Positions 24,028-33,231 of a stretch of 64,000 nucleotides of DNA are shown here, in pieces; the stretch's first letter is position 1; the number at the start of each line of letters is the position of its first letter. The position numbers and the translations under genes were made by a program. The DNA is taken from assembly GCF_900100085.1 (NCBI RefSeq), contig NZ_FNEJ01000003.1, positions 248,001-312,000 of the forward strand, given 5' to 3'. The DNA comes from Salipiger marinus (lineage in GTDB: Bacteria; Pseudomonadota; Alphaproteobacteria; Rhodobacterales; Rhodobacteraceae). The notes beneath the pieces were generated by a model. That model searched no databases and had not been told where the DNA came from. It saw only the letters and a program-made list of their open reading frames with translations.

Positions 24028-24616
24028 CGCCCTGCGCGCCTATGTGCGCGGCATCGACGCCATGAACCGCGCCATCGGGCGCTGCGCCATGTATCTGCTG
24101 TTTGCGCTGGTGGGCGTGCTGCTGTGGTCCTCGGTGTCGAAAACCTTCTTCACCCCCACGCTCTGGACGCTGGAAACCGCGCAGTTCATCATGGTGGGCT
24201 ATTACATCCTTGGCGGGCCCTATGCGATGCAGATGGGCTCCAACGTGCGGATGGATTTCTTCTATGGCGACTGGTCGCCGCGCCGCAAGGCCATGGCCGA
24301 TGTCATCACCATCTGGTTCCTGATGTTCTATCTGGGCGTGCTGCTTTACGGCGCGATCAGCTCCACCGCCTATTCGCTGGGCTATTTCGGCACCGAGCCG
24401 TTCAGCTTTTTCGCCGATCTGGCGCGCGCCTTCGTCACTGGCGGCCCCGCCGCCGCCTCCGAGGTCATGGGCCATATGGAGCGCAGCCCCAGCGCGTGGC
24501 GCCCCTATGTCTGGCCGGTCAAGGTGGTGCTGTGCCTTGGCGTCGCGCTGATGATCCTGCAATGCACTGCGGAATTCTTCCGCGACATCGCCCGCCTGCG
24601 CGGGGAGGAGATCTGA
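24020..24616 (+). CDS. TRAP transporter small permease (DctQ)
   Basis: A 198-residue membrane protein with four hydrophobic segments, the DctQ layout. Characteristic features are WTLETAQFIMVGYYILGGPY and a Arg-rich loop GDWSPRRKAM. It is slightly long for the family because of a polar insertion at about residues 120-160. It overlaps the amidohydrolase by 8 bp and the DctM start by TGATG, so translation is coupled. Confidence 0.9.
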   Translation: MPDALRAYVRGIDAMNRAIGRCAMYLLFALVGVLLWSSVSKTFFTPTLWTLETAQFIMVGYYILGGPYAMQMGSNVRMDFFYGDWSPRRKAMADVITIWFLMFYLGVLLYGAISSTAYSLGYFGTEPFSFFADLARAFVTGGPAAASEVMGHMERSPSAWRPYVWPVKVVLCLGVALMILQCTAEFFRDIARLRGEEI

Positions 24617-25941
24617 TGTCGCAGGACATGATCGCAATCGTCATGTTTTCGGGCATGATGGGGCTGCTTCTGACCGGGCAGCGGATGTTCGGCGCCATCG
24701 GCTTTGTCGCGGTGATCGCGGCGCTGCTGCTCTGGGGGGATCGCGGCGGCTTCGACCTTGGCTTTGCCGCCTCCATCAAGCTGATGAAATGGTATCCGCT
24801 GCTGACGCTGCCGATGTTCATCTTCATGGGTTATGTGCTGAGCGAAAGCCGCATCGCCGACGATCTTTACAAGATGTTCCATGTCTGGATGGGCGGGCTG
24901 TCGGGCGGGCTGGCGGTGGGGACCATCGGGCTGATGGTGCTGATTTCCGCCATGAACGGGCTTTCCGTCGCGGGCATGGCCATCGGCGCCACCATCGCGC
25001 TGCCGGAACTGCTCAAACGCGGTTATGACAAGCGCATGGTCACGGGGGTGATCCAGGCCGGATCCTCGCTGGGGATCCTCGTGCCGCCCTCGGTGGTGCT
25101 GGTGCTTTACGCCATGATCGCGCGGCAGCCGGTGGGGCAGCTGTGGCTGGCGGGCATCGTGCCGGGGCTCATCATGGCGGCGGCCTTCATCATCTACATC
25201 GTGATCCGCTGCAAGCTGAACCCCGCACTTGGCCCGATCCTACCCAAGGCCGACCGCGACCTGCCGCGCGCCGAAAAGCTGCGGCTGCTGACGGCGGGGC
25301 TGCTGCCGCTGGGCATCTTCGCGGTGATGATGGTGCCCTTCATCAATGGCTGGACCTCGCTGGTGGAAAGCTCGGCCATCGGGGCGCTGGCGGCCTTTGT
25401 CGCGGCGGTGCTCAAGGGCCGCATGACGCGCGAGGTGTTCGAGAATTCGGTGCGCAACACTCTGGGCGTGACCTGCATGTTCATGTGGATCATCCTTGCG
25501 GCGCTGGCCTTTGGCGCGGTGTTCGACGGTCTGGGCGCGGTCAGCGCCATCGAGACGCTGTTCACCGACCAGCTTGGGCTCAGCCCGTGGGTGATCCTGA
25601 TCCTGATGCAGCTGAGCTTCATCGTCATGGGCACCTTTCTGGACGACACCGCGATGCTGGTGATCGTGGCGCCGCTTTACGTGCCGCTGGTGGGGGCGCT
25701 GGGCTTCGATCTGGTGTGGTATGGCGTGCTTTATACCATCACCTGCCAGATCGCCTACATGACGCCGCCTTTCGGCTACAACCTGTTCCTGATGCGCGCC
25801 ATGGCCCCGCCCGAAATCGGCCTGCGCGACATCTACACCTCGATCATCCCGTTTGTGGCGGTCATGATCGTGGTGCTGGTGATCATCATGATTTTCCCCG
25901 ATCTGGCGCTGTGGCTGCCGGATCTGGTCTACGGCAAGTAA
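24616..25941 (+). CDS. TRAP transporter large permease (DctM)
   Basis: A 441-residue DctM-type permease with about twelve hydrophobic segments. Signature regions are PLLTLPMFIFMGYVLSES, SAMNGLSVAGMAIGATIALP, GSSLGILVPPSVVLVLYAMI and MTPPFGYNLFLMRA. It forms the sodium-driven translocation unit with DctQ. The substrate enters via the binding protein at 26002. Confidence 0.96.
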   Translation: MSQDMIAIVMFSGMMGLLLTGQRMFGAIGFVAVIAALLLWGDRGGFDLGFAASIKLMKWYPLLTLPMFIFMGYVLSESRIADDLYKMFHVWMGGLSGGLAVGTIGLMVLISAMNGLSVAGMAIGATIALPELLKRGYDKRMVTGVIQAGSSLGILVPPSVVLVLYAMIARQPVGQLWLAGIVPGLIMAAAFIIYIVIRCKLNPALGPILPKADRDLPRAEKLRLLTAGLLPLGIFAVMMVPFINGWTSLVESSAIGALAAFVAAVLKGRMTREVFENSVRNTLGVTCMFMWIILAALAFGAVFDGLGAVSAIETLFTDQLGLSPWVILILMQLSFIVMGTFLDDTAMLVIVAPLYVPLVGALGFDLVWYGVLYTITCQIAYMTPPFGYNLFLMRAMAPPEIGLRDIYTSIIPFVAVMIVVLVIIMIFPDLALWLPDLVYGK

Positions 25942-26001
25942 GCCCAAGACCCCCGGCCTAACGGGGGCAGAGACGTCAAACCACCAACAGGAGAGACAGA
26001 A

Positions 26002-27039
26002 ATGACCCTTTCACGACGCAAGATCCTTGCCGGGGCAGCCCTTGCCGCCCCCGCCGCGCTCGCCGCCCCGTCGGTGGGCCGCGCGCAGGAACCGATCCGC
26101 TGGCGCTTCCAGACCTATGCGGGTGCAGCCCTTGGCGAACATGTGACCAAGCCCATCATCGACGCCATCAACGCCGCAGCCCAGGGCGAGCTGGAGATCG
26201 AGCTGTATTACGCCGACCAGATCGTGCCCACCGGCGAGCTGTTTCAGGCGCTGCAGCGCGGCACGCTGGATGCGGTGCATTCGGATGACGACAGCATGGC
26301 CTCGCCCACGCCGATGCGGGTCTTTGGCGGCTATTTCCCCTTTGCCACCAAGCACATCCTCGACGTGCCGGTGCTGTTCAACCAGTATGGGCTGGCCGAT
26401 ATCTGGCGGGCGGAATACGAAAAGGTCGGCGTCACATGGCTGTCGGCGGCCGGGCAGGATCCGTGCAACTTCAACACCAAGAAAGAGGTGACCAGCCTTG
26501 CTGATCTGGAGGGGCTGAAGCTTTACACCTTCCCCACGGCGGGCCGCTTCCTGTCGCAGTTCGGCGTGGTGCCGGTGAACATCCCCTATGAAGATGCCGA
26601 AGTCGCGGTGCAGACCGGCGAGCTGGACGGCATGGCATGGTCCGGCATCACCGAGGATTACACCGTGGGCTGGGCGGATGTGACCGACTATTTCCTGACC
26701 AACAACATCTCCGGCGCGTGGATCGGGTCGATCTTCGTCAACCAGCAGCGCTGGGCCGATCTGCCCGACCATCTGAAGGAACTGGTGATGGCGGCGATCA
26801 AATCCGCCGACACCTATCGCAACCAGTGGTACTGGGGCGGCGAGGCGCGGCTGCGCGCGCGCGGCGACAAGCTGGAACTGCGCTCGATCCCGCCCGAGGA
26901 ATGGAAACAGGTCGAAGACGCCGCCATCACCTTCTGGGACGAGATCGCGCAGGAAGGCGAGGTGCATCAGAAGGTCGTGGACATCTTCCGCGACTATAAC
27001 GATGTGATCAACCGCGCCGGTCCGCCCTATACGTTCTGA
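26002..27039 (+). CDS. TRAP transporter substrate-binding protein (DctP)
   Basis: A 345-residue periplasmic receptor. A Tat signal (SRRKILAGAALAAPAALAAP) ends near GRAQ. The DctP fold is shown by QRGTLDAVHSDDDSMASPTP, DLEGLKLYTFPTAGRFL and the IPYEDAEVAVQTGELDGMAW segment, where an Arg-containing motif normally binds a carboxylate. It lies 60 bp after DctM and 72 bp before the glutamine-synthetase-like gene. The ligand is unknown. Confidence 0.93.
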   Translation: MTLSRRKILAGAALAAPAALAAPSVGRAQEPIRWRFQTYAGAALGEHVTKPIIDAINAAAQGELEIELYYADQIVPTGELFQALQRGTLDAVHSDDDSMASPTPMRVFGGYFPFATKHILDVPVLFNQYGLADIWRAEYEKVGVTWLSAAGQDPCNFNTKKEVTSLADLEGLKLYTFPTAGRFLSQFGVVPVNIPYEDAEVAVQTGELDGMAWSGITEDYTVGWADVTDYFLTNNISGAWIGSIFVNQQRWADLPDHLKELVMAAIKSADTYRNQWYWGGEARLRARGDKLELRSIPPEEWKQVEDAAITFWDEIAQEGEVHQKVVDIFRDYNDVINRAGPPYTF

Positions 27040-27111
27040 TCCGCACTTTCTGACCAAGGGGCCCTCCGCCTGCGCGCGGAGGGCCCGCATGACCGATCCA
27101 AGGAGCAGCCG

Positions 27112-28473
27112 ATGACCGGCACATTGACACTCGACCAGATCAAGATCGCCGCAGAGCGCGGCGAGATCGACACGATCCTCGTCTGCATCGTGGACATGCA
27201 GGGGCGGCTGCAGGGCAAGCGGTTCCATGTCTCGAACTTCATCGAACATGGCCATGTGGAAACGCATTGCTGCAATTACCTGCTGGCCACCGATCTGGAG
27301 ATGATGACGCCGGACGGCTATGCCACCACCTCTTGGGCGGCAGGCTATGGCGATTACGTGATGAAGCCGGATCTGTCGACGCTGCGCCTCGTGCCATGGC
27401 TGGAGGGCACCGCCATGGTGCTTTGCGACGTGATGGATCACCACCACGCGCCCGTGCCGCAGTCGCCGCGCCAGATCCTCAAGGCGCAGGTGGACCGTGC
27501 CGCCGCCCTGGGGCTTGCGCCGATGATGGCGACGGAACTGGAGTTCTTCCTTTATGCCCGCTCCTATGACGCGATCCGGCACAGCGGCCACCGCGATCTG
27601 GAACCGCTGACCCCGTTCAATCAGGATTATTCGATCCAGTTCACCAGCCGCGAAGAATATGTCATGCGGCCCATCCGCAACCACCTGGTCGCCATGGGCA
27701 TCCCGGTGGAAAGCACCAAGGGCGAGGCAGAGACCGGGCAGGAAGAGCTGAACATCCGCTATGCCGACGCGCTGACCTGCGCCGATTACCACACGATCGC
27801 CAAACACGCGATCAAGGAGATCACCCACCAGAAGGGCCATGCCGCCACCTTCATGGCCAAATGGCGCGCCGACAAGGTGGGCAGCGCCGCGCATATCCAC
27901 CAGTCGCTGTTCAAGGGCGGCAGCAACGTGTTCCATGATGCCGAGGCCGCGCATGGCATGTCCGCGACCATGCGCAGCTATGTGGCGGGGCTGCTGAAAT
28001 ACGCGCCAGAGGTCACGCTGCTGCTGGCGCCCTATGTCAACAGCTACAAGCGCTTCGTGCCCGGCACCTTTGCCCCCACCAAATCCGCATGGTCGGTGGA
28101 CAACCGCACCGCAGGCTTCCGTCTGGTGGGCGAGGACACCAAGGGCGTGCGCATCGAATGCCGCATCCCCGGATCGGACATGAACCCCTATCTCGCCTGT
28201 GCGGCGCAGCTTGCGGCGGGGCTGGCCGGGATCGAGGAAGGGCTTGATCTGCCCGATCCCGTCTCCGGCGATGTCTATGCCATGACCGATGTGCCCGACG
28301 TGCCCGCAAGCCTGCGCGCCGCCACCGAGGCCTTTGCCGGATCGGCGATGCTGCGCGCCGCTTTCGGCGATGCGGTGGTGGATCACTACGCCCATGCCGC
28401 CCGGGTCGAGCAGGCCGATTTCGACCGCGCCGTGACCGATTACGAACTCGCCCGCGGGTTCGAGAAAGCCTGA
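27112..28473 (+). CDS. Glutamine-synthetase-family ligase (gamma-glutamylamide synthetase-like)
   Basis: A 453-residue enzyme with the GS beta-grasp and catalytic domains. Visible GS motifs are ELEFF (metal binding), ETGQEELNIRYADALTCAD, SAAHIHQSL (ATP/metal His), NSYKRFVPGTFAPT and RIECRIPGSDMNPYLA. It lacks the adenylylation Tyr loop of GlnA and resembles the PuuA/GlnA3/GlnA4 class that attaches glutamate to amines. Sharing an operon with a transporter and two dehydrogenases supports a catabolic rather than ammonium-assimilation role. Confidence 0.9.
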   Translation: MTGTLTLDQIKIAAERGEIDTILVCIVDMQGRLQGKRFHVSNFIEHGHVETHCCNYLLATDLEMMTPDGYATTSWAAGYGDYVMKPDLSTLRLVPWLEGTAMVLCDVMDHHHAPVPQSPRQILKAQVDRAAALGLAPMMATELEFFLYARSYDAIRHSGHRDLEPLTPFNQDYSIQFTSREEYVMRPIRNHLVAMGIPVESTKGEAETGQEELNIRYADALTCADYHTIAKHAIKEITHQKGHAATFMAKWRADKVGSAAHIHQSLFKGGSNVFHDAEAAHGMSATMRSYVAGLLKYAPEVTLLLAPYVNSYKRFVPGTFAPTKSAWSVDNRTAGFRLVGEDTKGVRIECRIPGSDMNPYLACAAQLAAGLAGIEEGLDLPDPVSGDVYAMTDVPDVPASLRAATEAFAGSAMLRAAFGDAVVDHYAHAARVEQADFDRAVTDYELARGFEKA

Positions 28474-28485
28474 ACGAGGACAGAC

Positions 28486-29865
28486 ATGACCACCCTCACC
28501 TGCGTTTCTCCGATCGACGGATCGGTCTTTGCCACCCGCGAGGCGCTGCCTCTGGAGGCGGCGCGGCAGGCCGCCCGCCGCGCCCGTGCCGCACAGGCCG
28601 CATGGGCCGCGCGCCCGCTGGCCGAACGCACGGCACTTGTCATGGCCGGGGTTGCCGCCATCGGCGAGATGAATGACGAGATCGTGCCGGAACTGGCCCG
28701 GATGATGGGCCGCCCGGTGCGCTATGGCGGTGAATTCCGCGGCTTTCACGAACGCGCCGCCTATATGGCCCAGATCGCCGAACGCGCGCTGGCCGACATT
28801 CAGGTGGGCGAGGATGCCACCTTCCGCCGCTTCATCCGCCGCGTGCCGCAGGGCGTGGTGCTGGTGGTCTCGCCGTGGAATTACCCCTACATGACCGCGA
28901 TCAACACCGTGGCCCCCGCGCTGATCGCGGGCAATGCCGTGGTGCTGAAAGGCGCCACGCAGACGCTGCTGGTGGGCGAACGGCTGGCGCGCGCCTTTCA
29001 CGCGGTGGGTATCCCCGAGGACGTGTTCCAGAACGTCTATCTGGATCATGACAGCACGGCGGCGCTGATCGCCGGGCGGGCCTTCGATTTTGTCAATTTC
29101 ACCGGATCTGTGGGCGGCGGTCAGGCGGTGGAACGCGCCGCTGCGGGCACCTTTACCGGGCTGGGGCTGGAACTGGGCGGCAAGGATCCGGGCTATGTCA
29201 TGGAAGATGCCGATCTGGATGCCGCCGTCGACACGCTGATCGACGGGGCGATGTTCAATTCCGGGCAGTGCTGCTGCGGGATCGAACGCATCTATGTGCA
29301 GGAAAGCCTGTTCGACGCCTTTGTCGACAAGGCGGTGGCCGTGGTCAAAGGCTACCGGCTGGGCAATCCGCTGGACGCGGAGACCACCATCGGCCCCATG
29401 GCCAACACCCGCTTTGCCGCCGAGGTCCGCGCCCAGATCGACGAGGCGTTGGCCATGGGCGCCCGCGCGCATATCCCGACCTTTGCCGAAGATGACGGCG
29501 GCGCCTATCTGACCCCGCAGATCCTGACCAATGTCAGCCATGACATGCGGGTGATGCGCGACGAAAGCTTCGGCCCCGTGGTCGGCATCATGCCGGTCAA
29601 GGACGATGCCGAGGCGCTGGCGCTGATGAATGACAGCCCCTTCGGGCTGACCGCCTCGCTCTGGACCGGCGATGTCGACCGCGCCATCCGTCTGGGCGAT
29701 GCGATCCAGACCGGCACGGTCTTTCTCAACCGCGCCGATTATCTGGATCCCGGCCTGTGCTGGACCGGCTGCAAGAACACCGGACGCGGCGGGGCGCTGT
29801 CAGAGATCGGCTATCACTCCCTGACCCGTCCCAAATCCTACCATCTCAAGAAGGTGACCCAATGA
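28486..29865 (+). CDS. Aldehyde dehydrogenase family protein
   Basis: A 459-residue NAD(P)-dependent aldehyde dehydrogenase. Motifs are SPWNYPY, the Rossmann region FTGSVGGGQAV, the catalytic Glu in LELGGKDPGYV and the catalytic Cys within FNSGQCCCGIERIY. The triple Cys makes the exact nucleophile ambiguous, though the first Cys aligns with the usual position. It overlaps the following alcohol dehydrogenase by ATGA, so the pair probably works in sequence, alcohol to aldehyde to acid. Confidence 0.94.
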   Translation: MTTLTCVSPIDGSVFATREALPLEAARQAARRARAAQAAWAARPLAERTALVMAGVAAIGEMNDEIVPELARMMGRPVRYGGEFRGFHERAAYMAQIAERALADIQVGEDATFRRFIRRVPQGVVLVVSPWNYPYMTAINTVAPALIAGNAVVLKGATQTLLVGERLARAFHAVGIPEDVFQNVYLDHDSTAALIAGRAFDFVNFTGSVGGGQAVERAAAGTFTGLGLELGGKDPGYVMEDADLDAAVDTLIDGAMFNSGQCCCGIERIYVQESLFDAFVDKAVAVVKGYRLGNPLDAETTIGPMANTRFAAEVRAQIDEALAMGARAHIPTFAEDDGGAYLTPQILTNVSHDMRVMRDESFGPVVGIMPVKDDAEALALMNDSPFGLTASLWTGDVDRAIRLGDAIQTGTVFLNRADYLDPGLCWTGCKNTGRGGALSEIGYHSLTRPKSYHLKKVTQ

Positions 29866-31007
29866 CGCTGACCGCCAACTGGTCCTATCCCACCGCCATC
29901 AAGTTCGGCGCGGGCCGCATCGCGGAGCTTCCCGCCGCCTGCGCGCAGGCGGGCATCACGAAACCGCTGCTGGTGACGGATCGCGGGCTGGCCGCCCTGC
30001 CCATCACCGCGCAGACGCTGGAAATCCTGCGCGCGGCGGGGCTTGATGCCGCGATCTTCGCCGATGTCGATCCCAACCCGAACGAGCACAACCTTGCCGC
30101 CGGGGTCGCCGCCTATACTGCGGGCGGCCATGACGGCGTGGTGGCCTTTGGCGGCGGCTCGGGGCTTGATCTGGGCAAATGCGTGGCCTTCATGGCCGGG
30201 CAGACCCGCCCGGTCTGGGATTTCGAGGATATCGGCGACTGGTGGACCCGCGCCGATGCCAGCGCCATCGCCCCCGTGGTGGCGGTGCCCACCACCGCAG
30301 GCACCGGTTCCGAAGTGGGCCGCGCCGGGGTGCTGACCAATTCCGTCACCCATGAGAAAAAGATCATCTTCCATCCAAGGATGCTGCCCGCCGTGGTGAT
30401 CTGCGATCCCGAATTGACCGTGGGCATGCCGAAGGCGATCACCGCCGGCACTGGGCTTGACGCCTTTGCCCATTGCGTGGAGGCGTTCTCCTCGCCCTTC
30501 TATCACCCGATGAGCCAAGGCATCGCGCTGGAAGGCATGCGGCTGGTGATCGACTACCTGCCCCGCGCCTATGACGACGGCACCGATCTGGAAGCGCGCG
30601 CGCAGATGATGAGCGCCGCCGCCATGGGTGCCACCGCCTTCCAGAAGGGGCTGGGCGCGATCCATGCCATGAGCCATCCGATCGGCGCGCATTTCGGCAC
30701 GCATCACGGCACCACCAACGCCGTCTGCATGCCCGCCGTGCTGAAGTTCAACGCCGAGGCGATCCGCGCGCGGTTCGACCGCGCCGCGCCTTATCTGGGG
30801 ATCGACGGCGGGTTTGACGGGTTCTGCGCCTTTGTCGATGCATTCAACACCCGGCTGGGCGTGCCGCAAGGCCTCTCCGCGCTTGGCGTGACCGAGGCGG
30901 CGATCCCGGCGCTGGTCGAAGGCGCCATCAAGGATCCGTCCTGCGGCGGCAACCCGGTGGCCTTGACCGAGGCCAATCTGGCCGAGCTGTTCCGCGCCGC
31001 CCTCTGA
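29862..31007 (+). CDS. Iron-containing alcohol dehydrogenase
   Basis: A 381-residue group III alcohol dehydrogenase. The NAD-binding motif is VVAFGGGSGLDLGK (about residues 92-105), and PTTAGTGSEV follows. The metal ligands fall in GLDAFAHCVEAF and AMSHPIGAHFGTHHG. It is translationally coupled to the aldehyde dehydrogenase. A hydroxyl-bearing substrate such as an amino alcohol or its gamma-glutamyl conjugate would suit the operon. A perfect terminator follows. Confidence 0.95.
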   Translation: MTLTANWSYPTAIKFGAGRIAELPAACAQAGITKPLLVTDRGLAALPITAQTLEILRAAGLDAAIFADVDPNPNEHNLAAGVAAYTAGGHDGVVAFGGGSGLDLGKCVAFMAGQTRPVWDFEDIGDWWTRADASAIAPVVAVPTTAGTGSEVGRAGVLTNSVTHEKKIIFHPRMLPAVVICDPELTVGMPKAITAGTGLDAFAHCVEAFSSPFYHPMSQGIALEGMRLVIDYLPRAYDDGTDLEARAQMMSAAAMGATAFQKGLGAIHAMSHPIGAHFGTHHGTTNAVCMPAVLKFNAEAIRARFDRAAPYLGIDGGFDGFCAFVDAFNTRLGVPQGLSALGVTEAAIPALVEGAIKDPSCGGNPVALTEANLAELFRAAL

Positions 31008-31024
31008 TCCGGCCTGACTGAACC

Positions 31025-31051
31025 GGGACGCGCCCGTGCGGGGCGCGTCCC
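31025..31051. terminator. Terminator hairpin, convergent genes
   Basis: A perfect 11-bp stem, GGGACGCGCCC (31025-31035) with its complement (31041-31051), and a 5-base loop. It lies between the alcohol dehydrogenase (plus) and the FAH-family gene (minus). Confidence 0.7.
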
Positions 31052-31060
31052 TGCCCCGGC

Positions 31061-31750
31061 TTAGCCCGCGATGCGGGTGGTCAGGATGCCCAGCCCCTCG
31101 ATCTCCACCTCGCAGGTGTCGGCGGGGGTCAGCATGCCCACGCCTGCGGGGGTGCCGGTCATGATCAGGTCACCCGCCCGCAGCACGACGCTGCGCGACA
31201 GGAAGGACACGATTTCCGGCACCGACCAGATCATGTCGGCCAGATCGCCCTGCTGGCGCAGCGCGCCGTTCACCCGGCACAGGATCGCCCCCTTGGCCAG
31301 ATGCCCCACCTGCGACGCGGGATGCACCGGCCCGATGGGCGCCGACAGATCGAACCCCTTGGCCATGTCCCACGGGCGGCCCATCTTCTTGGCCTCGGCC
31401 TGAAGGTCGCGGCGGGTCAGGTCATTGCCCACGGCGTAGCCCCAGACATGGGTAAGCGCGTCGGCCTCGGCGATGTCGCGCCCGCCCTGCCCCAGCGCCA
31501 CGACCAGTTCCGCCTCGTGATGCAGGTTGGAGGTCTGCGGCGGATAGGGAATCTCTGCCCCGTCCTCGACCAGAACATCGGCGGGCTTCATGAAGAAGAA
31601 CGGCGGCTCGCGGTCGGCATCCCCGCCCATCTCGGCGGCATGGGCGGCATAGTTGCGCCCGACGCAGAAGATGCGGCGCACCGGAAAGCGGTCCGTGGAT
31701 CCCGCCACGGGCAGCGAGGAGGTGTCGGCAGGGGAAAAGACGAAGGACAT
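31061..31750 (-). CDS. Fumarylacetoacetate hydrolase family protein
   Basis: A 229-residue FAH-family hydrolase of the short, fumarylpyruvate hydrolase-like class. Metal-binding segments are HHEAELVVALG and GNDLTRRDLQ; FCVGRNYAAHAAEMG marks the N-terminal start of the domain, and the end is LIMTGTPAGVG. It should cleave a C-C bond in a 2,4-diketo acid or decarboxylate an oxaloacetate-like acid. It is a single gene, convergent with module 2 and divergent from module 3, so its pathway is not fixed by context. Confidence 0.9.
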   Translation of the reverse strand: MSFVFSPADTSSLPVAGSTDRFPVRRIFCVGRNYAAHAAEMGGDADREPPFFFMKPADVLVEDGAEIPYPPQTSNLHHEAELVVALGQGGRDIAEADALTHVWGYAVGNDLTRRDLQAEAKKMGRPWDMAKGFDLSAPIGPVHPASQVGHLAKGAILCRVNGALRQQGDLADMIWSVPEIVSFLSRSVVLRAGDLIMTGTPAGVGMLTPADTCEVEIEGLGILTTRIAG

Positions 31751-31946
31751 CGGCTAAGGCTCCTTTCAGCGCGGATCATCCGCCACGCGACGCAGCGCGG
31801 GCTGCCGCACCATGACGGCTTGGCGCGGGCTGCGCCACCCCCGCTTGGCTGCGGGCCGGACCCAAGATCACACCAATGTCACGGCGTTGTCATCACCCGC
31901 GGTCTGTGCAAGCGTTCGGCAGCAGATGCGGCAGAGGAACGGACGG

Positions 31947-33188
31947 ATGGCAAAGACGGTGGCGGTGATCGGGGCGGGGATCGTGGGCGTGGCCACGGCG
32001 CTGTGGCTGCTGCGCGACGGGCATCGCGTGGTGCTGATCGACCGCAAGGGCCCCGGCGAAGGCACGAGCCATGGCAATGGCGGCGTGCTGGCCTCGGGCT
32101 CCGTGGTGCCGGTCACCGGGCCCGGGCTCTGGGGGCGCGCGCCGCGCATGCTGCTTGATCCCAACCAGCCGCTGTTCCTGCGCTGGGGCTACCTGCCCCG
32201 GCTGGCGCCATGGCTCTGGCGCTACATGTCGCATGCCAATGCCGATGCCGCCCGCCGCCGGGCAGAGGCGGTGACCCATATCATCGGCGACAGCCTTGCC
32301 GACCATCAGGCGCTGTCGGCGGGCACGGGGGCGGAAAAATGGCTCGTGCCCGGCGATTACACCTTCGTCTATGCCAACCGCGCCGCCTATGAGGCCGATG
32401 CCTTCGGCTGGGGCATCCGCCGCGATCTGGGCTTCGAGTTCGAGGTGATGGAGGGCGCGGCCTTTGCCGCCTATGACCCGGCGCTGGCGCCGAGCCTTGG
32501 CCTTGGCGTGCGGATGCCGAACCATGGCCGCATCACCGATCCCGGCCAGTATGTCAAAGACCTTGCCGCCCATGCCCAGCGTCAGGGGGCAGAGCTGCGC
32601 ATCGGCGAGGTCACGGATTTCATCCGGCAGGGCGACCGGCTGACCGGGCTGCGCCTTGGCGGCGAAACCCTGCCCTGCGACGCGGCGGTGCTGGCCACCG
32701 GCGTCTGGTCGAAACCGCTGGCGGCAAAGCTGGGGCTGGACGTGCCGCTGGAAAGCGAACGCGGCTACCATCTGGAACTCTGGGAGCCCTCGGTGATGCC
32801 GCGCGCGCCGATGATGATCGCCAGCGGCAAGTTCGTGGCAACGCCGATGGAGGGGCGGCTGCGGCTGGCGGGGATCGTGGAATTCGGCGGGCTGGTGGCC
32901 CCCGCCTCGCGCGCGCCCTTCGCCCTGCTGGAGCGCAACATCCGCGCCGCCCTGCCCGGGCTGACATGGAAGCACAAGGTGGAATGGATGGGGCACCGGC
33001 CGTCGATCTCTGATTCGCTGCCGGTGATCGGCGAGGCGCCAAAGCTGCGCGGCGTCTTTGCCGGGTTTGGTCACGATCATGTCGGTCTGACAGGCGGTCC
33101 CAAGACCGGACGGCTGCTGGCGCAGCTTGTCAGCGGCGCGCGGCCCAACATCGACCTTGCACCCTATGCGCCGACGCGGTTTCAATAA
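31947..33188 (+). CDS. DadA-like FAD-dependent D-amino acid dehydrogenase
   Basis: A 413-residue DAO-family flavoprotein. The FAD-binding motif is VIGAGIVGVATALWLLRDGH (about residues 6-25). The C-terminal FAD contact is GHRPSISDSLPVIG then GFGHDHVGLTGGPKTG. Domain layout and length match DadA/D-amino acid dehydrogenase. The start at 31947 follows GAGGAAC; an in-frame ATG lies seven codons upstream. It leads a same-strand run of TRAP transporter, BASS permease and D-2-hydroxyacid dehydrogenase genes, suggesting D-amino or related acid catabolism. Confidence 0.88.
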   Translation: MAKTVAVIGAGIVGVATALWLLRDGHRVVLIDRKGPGEGTSHGNGGVLASGSVVPVTGPGLWGRAPRMLLDPNQPLFLRWGYLPRLAPWLWRYMSHANADAARRRAEAVTHIIGDSLADHQALSAGTGAEKWLVPGDYTFVYANRAAYEADAFGWGIRRDLGFEFEVMEGAAFAAYDPALAPSLGLGVRMPNHGRITDPGQYVKDLAAHAQRQGAELRIGEVTDFIRQGDRLTGLRLGGETLPCDAAVLATGVWSKPLAAKLGLDVPLESERGYHLELWEPSVMPRAPMMIASGKFVATPMEGRLRLAGIVEFGGLVAPASRAPFALLERNIRAALPGLTWKHKVEWMGHRPSISDSLPVIGEAPKLRGVFAGFGHDHVGLTGGPKTGRLLAQLVSGARPNIDLAPYAPTRFQ

Positions 33189-33231
33189 GACATAAACCTT
33201 TGCATACAAACAAACCACGGGGAGACTGACC

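Noticed and set aside
26011-29541. 1176-codon open frame on the minus strand
   Set aside because: It lies opposite DctP, the GS-like ligase and the aldehyde dehydrogenase, all with clear family motifs; its Arg/His/Gly-rich composition is that of an antisense shadow in high-GC DNA.
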